DNA of 64,000 nt, from contig JASANE010007453.1 of assembly GCA_030248225.1 (NCBI GenBank), positions 1 to 64,000 of the forward strand. The letters are read 5' to 3'. The stretch comes from Trileptium ribeirensis (taxonomy: Eukaryota; Nematoda; Enoplea; Enoplida; Thoracostomopsidae). Below, one piece after another: positions 37,337 through 64,000 of the stretch. Position 1 is the stretch's first letter. The number at the start of each line of letters is the position of its first letter. The notes below the pieces were generated by a model. It did not search any database, was not told the origin of the DNA, and was given only the letters and a program-made list of their open reading frames with translations. The position numbers and the translations under genes were made by a program.

Positions 37337-37717
37337 AAAATAAGTGACACAAATTTTTACCTAATATTTATAGTACGCTTGAGCACTGCAGGATTTACAG
37401 TAGTTATGCTAAAAATAGGTGACACAAATTTTTACTTAATATTTATAGTACGCATGAGCACTGCAGTATTTACAGTAGTTATGCTAAAAATAGGTGACAC
37501 AAATTTTTAGTTAATATTTATAGTACGCTTGAGCACTGCAGGATTTACAGTACTTGTGCTAAAATAGGTGGCACAAATTTTTACTTAATATTTATAGTAC
37601 GCTTGAGCACTGCAGGATTTACAGTAGTTATGCTAAAAATAGGTGACACAAATTTTTACTTAATTTTTATAGTACGCTTGAGCACTGCAGGATTTACAGT
37701 AGTCATGCTAAAAATAG
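37337..37717. repeat. 75-bp satellite, five units
   Basis: Units contain ATAGGTGACACAAATTTTTA, ATATTTATAGTACGCTTGAG and CACTGCAGGATTTACAGTAG. The five copies are nearly identical, so the array is recent or homogenised. Confidence 0.95.
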
Positions 37718-38422
37718 CATATCGCTAAATATTTCGCACAAACAATTTGAGTTTTGATAAAAAATTTTAAAACGTACCTGATGTTGATAATAAAACATGA
37801 ACTATAACATAATCATTGACTCGCGTTTTTACAGTGCATATATACATAAATGTCATACAAACCAAATGACTACATGTACATCATAATATATACCGGTTAT
37901 TTAAAATTCGTAAACGCTTTGAAAACAAAATAATTTTGCATCCAAAACGCATAGCACAAATAGCAATCATTGAATAAAATCACATAAGTATATACTAGTA
38001 CACAGAAAATAGTGTTTGCGCAGCATTGAAATGTCATTCCATGTTGCTCAAATAGCGAGTTGCACATGACTACGTAGAAACCGCAGTAGTCGTGATGGTC
38101 AAATACCGTAGTGACCACCAGTTCGGAGATCGCATAATACTGTTATTTCTTCATACTGTGTCATCTTTTTATAGTTGTGATTCCCATAAATGACTGTATT
38201 CTTCATTGCATATCCCTGTTATCATATGTTACAAAGCTGATCGTTATACTGGAACGAACACAGAAAAATATTTCGGCATATTCTTAGCACGTGTTACATA
38301 TATTTCCTACTTCAGCGCTTTGCTAATACTAAAACTCTTGCGCTTCATAAAATTATTAAATTAAGCATATTGTGATAAATTTAAAGTGTAAAGAAACTAG
38401 TCACAGTAGTTTGTAATGAAGA

Positions 38423-38775
38423 CGCTTTGATGCTGCCGGTTACCGGTTCCCATGGTGCAGCACGTGGCTCAAAACTCCCAAACACCAATGTCTATATTGA
38501 TCATTTCTACGGAAACACCCCTATCAATTAACAAACAAGTTTTCAAAATTTTAAAATGAAATAAAACTGATGTATTAAATAGATTCCACATGGTCTTTGA
38601 CGGTTACCGGTTCCCAAGGTGCAGCACGTGGCCCCAAACTCCCAAACACCAATGTCTATATTGATCATTTTTGTCGAAACACCCCTATGAATTAAAAAAC
38701 AAAATGTTGTCAAAACTTTAAAAATGAACCAACACTGATGTATTAAATAGATTCCCCAATGCTCTTTGATGCTTG
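38423..38775. repeat. 170-bp direct duplication
   Basis: CGGTTACCGGTTCCCAWGGT with GCAGCACGTGG, CCAATGTCTATATTGATCAT and CTGATGTATTAAATAGATTC occurs twice in tandem. The repeat start CTTTGATGCT reappears at 38767. Confidence 0.9.
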
Positions 38776-40849
38776 AATTTAATTAAAGCTCTGACAAAAG
38801 CTGAAACGCAGAATGTCGGCGAATGGACAAAATCCTAGTTTCCAATTCGTGTCGAGTTTATGACAATGTATGCCGGAATCACTACAGTACGATAAATATA
38901 AGCTAAAGTACGCAATACAGTCTCAGATAGAAATGTCTGTTGTTTCTGGGATACTTTTTTGAAATATCATTCTGCATCTGCTAGAACATCGTTCGATACT
39001 ACGTGATCGTCAAATGCAAGCAAGTGTACAAATGACGAAAAATAAAATAATGGTCTCACATTAATTTCAAACTTCAGAGTTCATAGTGGGCAACTTCAGT
39101 TTTCCACAATACATGGACTCTAATATTACCTTTGCGTGAAAAAAGATTATTATCACATTTTCATAATGTACTCTCACACAACAGATTGGCTTTTCATGAC
39201 TGATGTTTCAAATTATGGAAGTGCGCCATCTCTTCCTGTAATAATAACACCTATCGCATCTGCATTCTCAATCATCTTGCACACTATAAAATTATTAATA
39301 GCTTTTCGCTAACCACACTAGGTGTTTAAATACGTTTAAACTTATTGTACTATACAGTTTGGTGGCCAAAATATCATAAAATAATTATTGAGAATACACT
39401 TAGATTTTATTAGAACGCTTAGCGATGCTCCACAAAATCGTGCCGTCAATCTTGGGAACTGCCGTGGGAGGTGAAAGTTACGAGAACGAAACATCATGTA
39501 CTAACGTAAAAGAGAGATTTGTATCGCACACATTTTTATTAAACTAAACCCGAAAACAAAGTACTTAGTTGAAGCCAAAAACATTATCCATCAAAATTAA
39601 TATCATAAAATTAAAGATCACAGTAATATTATACCTTAACTTTCGCTATCGAACAACATCACAGCATATTTTATACTGAGCCTTGCCGATTTATAACACA
39701 GCAGATACTGTCATAGCACCATACACTGATCTGAAAGACAATATACTCCCTGAGCCATAAATGTTACCTTGTTAATACCACACATCGATAAGACGCAGCG
39801 TCGTAACTGTTTGCGCCGAAATTACAAACATTTTTCGCAACTCGAAACCTACACGTCTTCGCTACCCACCAGTACAACTCCAAAAAATTACACTCACACA
39901 TAGATAGCTTATGTTTGTCTATTCTGAGTTCCCAAATCTTCTTTTTGTACCGAAAGAGCCGTCTCAGCATCCTTCATATCCCAGAAAGGCAGTAGTAACA
40001 CAACCACTATGATGCATTAAAGGCCAAACGGTTGTCTGATTCATCATAGTATTTAAAAAGTATAAGACCATTTACGCCTTCCTTCGATGACTAAAAACAA
40101 GTACGTGTATAGATTTATGAAGCACAACCTTCAAAGCAACCGTACAACTTTAAGATTTATTTTCAAGGTTATAACTTCCCTAGTGCTTGTAGTGTATAAT
40201 GGATATACTCTTACATTGCAATAAATATTGATTTCATCGGAACTACGATCTTAAGCAAACACAAAATCGCACAAATCACTTCTGTTCTAAAAGGCTGAAT
40301 ATTGACTATTCATAGTAATAAAATGAAACATATTTTGAGCCTATTTCAAACAACATATCTACTCCAGGATCAAAACATGCAATTAGTGTGCTAAATAACC
40401 CAATAAACGCATCAGTTACTCATAGAAAAACAACCGCTGGTTTCAGCAAAATTTCACTTTTTGAAAGACATCTATATCATAGAACTTACAAGCAACGTTG
40501 TAGCTATCCGAGAGAGGGTTCTGTCATTTTTGATCCTACGCCACCCAGAACTCAAAATTTGGGAGCACCACGCATGACTAAATGTCGAAGTTCTCTTTGG
40601 CCAGAATTACGCAACAGCAGCACAGTTTAACATTGCACAAAGCACATTAGATATTTTATGCGCACAACAAAAGCTTAGGAAATTATACGCGGTTAAATGG
40701 TATTCGAAGGGAGTTCACTACCTTACATACAGCGATAACACAAAGTAATTAGAGCCATCAAACTTAACTAACCCACACTGAGAGTTAACATTCGATGATA
40801 TCAAATAGGTTAATTAAAAAACTTTATGAATGCTGCCAGCGCATACATA
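38776..40849. other. Stretch without a recognised gene
   Basis: AT-rich sequence beyond the 3' end of gene A. Short minus-strand and plus-strand frames (for example 40388-40630 plus) carry no motif I can name. Confidence 0.4.
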
Positions 40850-40855
40850 TTTATT
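40850..40855 (-). terminator. Candidate polyadenylation signal of gene A
   Basis: AATAAA on the minus strand, 66 nt beyond the stop codon. The distance is typical for a short 3' UTR. Such hexamers are frequent in AT-rich DNA, so this is only a candidate. Confidence 0.45.
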
Positions 40856-40920
40856 GCCCAATACCACAAAGTCAGTACCCAATATCAAAAAATTTAGCAT
40901 AGACTATGAAACACGACAGC

Positions 40921-61194
<20,274 letters not shown>

Positions 61195-62500
61195 TATGCT
61201 AAAAATATTTACCTAAATTATTAAATATTTATTTAAATACCTAAAAGTTGATGATATTAATATAAAACAAAAAGTTGTGAAATTAAACGGTAGCAACAAA
61301 CTAAACTGCGATCGTGGATGCAAAAGAGTCAGATTCATTCAAACAATAATAAAAGACCTCTGTAAAACTCTAAAACATTATAGATTTAACGCTAAATATT
61401 CAACAACACACGGTATTGTGGTACACACAACCTTATAGGGGCTCAATACCTAGGAATAATGGGCTCATAACCGAAGTTGATCAAACTGGAACCACAACTG
61501 AACAATTTCGTTCATCTGCATTTACGTATATGTTCGACCACCATTCAAGGCTTATGTACAGTAAATGATTTGTTATCTTGCGGTTTTAAGTTTTGTTAAT
61601 ACGCAGTTGAAATCATTGGCGAAAATTACAGCCAAAGAGAACCATGACATAATGCATGTCCGTATGTTATTTTATTCATAAACAACATAACTCATGTTCA
61701 ATATATTAAAACATTGGATGGTGTGGTGGTAATAGAATGCTCGTAACCTCAATGTAAAGCTTTTGTGTTAATCCTGCCAAATAGTCACACTAAACCATCC
61801 CACATAGCCATGTCGACCCAAAACTATGAGTGTTTGTTTCCGTGCAATTAGCGGAAAACAAAAAAATAATGCACTGTCGTTAAGCCTCGACGCTTCTTAC
61901 GATGTGTTAGCGTAACCGCTAAGACTAAAATTTATCAATTGTTTAGTCATCAGCAGTGTTCTAATCTCAACGAGAGAACACACAGCTACAACCAGAAAGT
62001 TATCTTAACAAAATTGCATAACTTGCTCAACAATTCTCCGTGACTAATAAGCCCATGACGTCCCGGCATGTGTAACAACAACCTGAAAACAAGTAATAAC
62101 AACAAAATAATACAAGTAACGGCAAATAATATGACAAGTAACATCAAATATATAAATGAAAGCTCCAATTATTTGGAAACCCAACGCTATAATGGCAGTA
62201 CACGTAACTATTATTATGAGCAAAAGTTAAGTGACAAGAATTATGACAAAATAAAAATAAGTGAAAATAAAAATAGAAAATTTTTGGGAATTTTGTAAGT
62301 TTTTTTATTGTTTTTGGATTTTATAATTATTTAAATTTTTTATGAAATTTGTAAATTTTGTGAGTGAAAAATAATATGGAATTTTTTCCAAAGGCACAAT
62401 ATAACACAAGTTAGGCTGAAAACAAGTAATACAACTCAATACGGGCTATCCTCAATTTACCAAGGTTTAACGAGTCCAGCTCGATTCGTCATAATATATT
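61195..62500. other. Upstream region of gene A
   Basis: The expected promoter side of gene A. AT-rich, with an A-rich plus-strand segment at 62060-62400. No TATA box, initiator or other site can be assigned with confidence. Confidence 0.35.
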
Positions 62501-63010
62501 ACCACAATTACTGTACATATTGTTATTGTTGAAGAATAACGTAGTTACCGCAGGCATATAGCGTTCATCCATCCACGACGAGGCGAAAAATTAATCGACC
62601 CTACAAGTTCCTATAACAAAGTATATATATAAAGAAAAATAAGAAAAATACACAGACAAATAGTATTAAACTTCACAATGTTTATTCTATATAATGTCAA
62701 TATACATAATTGTTGTTGCCATTGTTGGACTCGACTATGATGAGGCAAAATTAATCATTGTCCATCTCGACCATGGCGAAATACGAAATGACGATAAGTT
62801 CCTGTAAGCCAGGACTCACAATGCTGCGTATAATGTTCAGCATAATTGTTATAATTGTTCGATACCAAATTCGCGACGTATTTGAAGACAAAAAGTATAT
62901 TAAACGTTCGCGATAACTCAAAATGTTGAACCATGACGACATAATTAGTGAGGTTATACTAATACTTTTTAAGGTTATTACTATTACTGTTTATTGTAGC
63001 GCCTAATTGA
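62500..63010. repeat. Two or three diverged units ending GACGAGGCGAAAAATTAATC
   Basis: ACGAGGCGAAAAATTAATCG (62579), ATGATGAGGCAAAATTAATC (62737) and TAATTGACGAAAAATTAACG (63005) mark a repeating segment with AAGTTCCTATAAC / AAGTTCCTGTAAG nearby. Lies just downstream of the decayed coding region. Confidence 0.45.
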
Positions 63011-63038
63011 CGAAAAATTAACGACCGTAAATATTGTT

Positions 63039-64000
63039 TTAATTCCGACGTGGTTTTGGCAAATATAACGGCCAATCGCATTCCAGGGGCATAGATAACG
63101 GTTGCCCCGGACAATCGTGACGTTGATCATGCCATTGCGTAACGAATTGAAGTTCGTTCAAAAACGCAGCTGAAAACTGTTGTCGCGTTTGTCTCGAAAC
63201 TTGAGCAATTAATTGTTGTAATAGTTCCCGTTGCTCGTGCGCAGGTTCTCCATGCATTTGTTGGTCATTTAGTTGACTTTCCAATTTGTCAATTTAGTCG
63301 CGTAGACGCTGATACTCCGTATTCGGAAAAACATAGTCACGAACTCGGGCTACTTAACTTGATATACCCGATCGCGTATCGGCGTAACGTCGCATATCTC
63401 GTTGGACGTCGCTTTCCCATTTACGTCGACTAAAGCCAATAAAAAGCAGTCGCGGAAAGTATTGGATCGCAATGCTGCGCCTTCGCAGCATTTCGTAAAC
63501 GAATCCACGTACCGTATACGCTAATCGCCGTATGAAAAGATCGTATAGTTCTGGCGTAACAATAACGTCCCATTGCTTTTGAAAAATTATATTTCGGACA
63601 CGTTCTTCCCATTTAAAGAAAAGGTCAATTAAATCACGTTCGCTAATATGCCGTCCACGTTCACCAAGTTGTTTGAATTCGCGTTTTAACTCATATTCAT
63701 GCGTTGTGGCATCGGTTCGTTGGACAAACTTTGGTAAAACGTGAAGTAATGGTAAATTAACCGGTTACCAAACGGTGTAATAGGACCAGTTCGTAAGTCG
63801 TTACCATTAAAATGTAGTGAGGTCATTTCGTCGTTCGCTCGGTAGCGCTAATTGACCGGCATCACGTTGTGATGACGCTGGTTGTACGGCTGGTGGCGCT
63901 GCTGCTATAGCAGTCGCCCCTTGTTCCTCTGAAGTTCTTGGCACCGTTTTCGTAGGCGTAACGGCTGACGCTTCCTCAAAAATTTCCACATCGCTAGCCT
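63039..64000 (-). pseudogene. Unidentified decayed protein-coding region, cut by window end
   Basis: A minus-strand frame from about 63760 to 63039 reads as a charged, helical protein (segments ERDLIDLFFKWEERVRNIIF, TPELYDLFIRRLAYTVRGFV, RRKWESDVQRDMRRYADTR) with two in-frame stops, and ends WPLYLPKPRRN. An Ala/Pro/Ser-rich N-terminal part (63989-63807) is in another frame, so there is at least one frameshift. Codon composition differs from the AT-rich flanks. I do not recognise the family; it may come from a mobile or virus-like element. Confidence 0.55.

Larger units (their letters stand above)
34711..40920. other. Spacer between gene A and gene B
   Basis: Holds the likely promoter of gene B (near 34.7-35.3 kb, no motif I can assign), a hairpin, a SINE-like copy, a satellite and a duplication listed separately. 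Open frames such as 35806-36060 show no supported function. Confidence 0.5.

Overview
The window looks like nuclear DNA from an invertebrate animal. It is AT-rich, its genes are split by GT-AG introns of about 0.2-4.8 kb, and it is full of interspersed repeats: a Penelope-like GIY-YIG fragment, a Mutator-like (MULE) transposase relic, a non-LTR retrotransposon relic, tRNA-derived SINE-like copies, hairpin MITEs and minisatellites. There are no bacterial-style operons. The main genes resemble ABCB9/TAPL and its nematode relatives HAF-4/HAF-9. Splice-acceptor-like sequences just before both start codons would fit a nematode, but I cannot fix the phylum.

Two complete paralogous half-size ABC transporter genes lie head-to-tail on the minus strand. 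Gene A (61194 down to 40921, 12 coding exons, predicted 865 aa) and gene B (34710 down to about 9562, 13 coding exons, predicted about 854 aa) share every intron position and phase, except that B has one extra intron. Exon by exon, the reading frame closes in both. Both predict a four-helix N-terminal TMD0, a Ser/Asn/acidic linker, a six-helix core and one nucleotide-binding domain with intact Walker A, Q-loop, LSGGQ, Walker B Asp-Glu and H-loop. Such half-transporters work as dimers, typically moving peptides across lysosomal or related membranes. A heterodimer of A and B is a reasonable inference.

Layout: 1-9060 holds mobile-element debris (Penelope-like relic, SINE, GC-rich blocks, foldback element, 38-bp minisatellite, MULE relic). 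9562-34710 is gene B, whose introns carry about a dozen palindromic MITEs. 34711-40920 is the intergenic spacer, with a hairpin, a SINE, a 75-bp satellite and a 170-bp duplication. 40921-61194 is gene A, whose introns contain a LINE relic, a 364-bp transposon with clean termini, and 350-bp and 590-bp repeats. 61195-64000 is upstream sequence ending in an unidentified decayed coding region.

The points most worth checking are the 24-residue insert in B's nucleotide-binding domain, B's extra intron, a GC-AG intron in A, a decayed partial exon duplication in B, and the unequal load of hairpin elements between the two genes. I found no convincing wholly new system.
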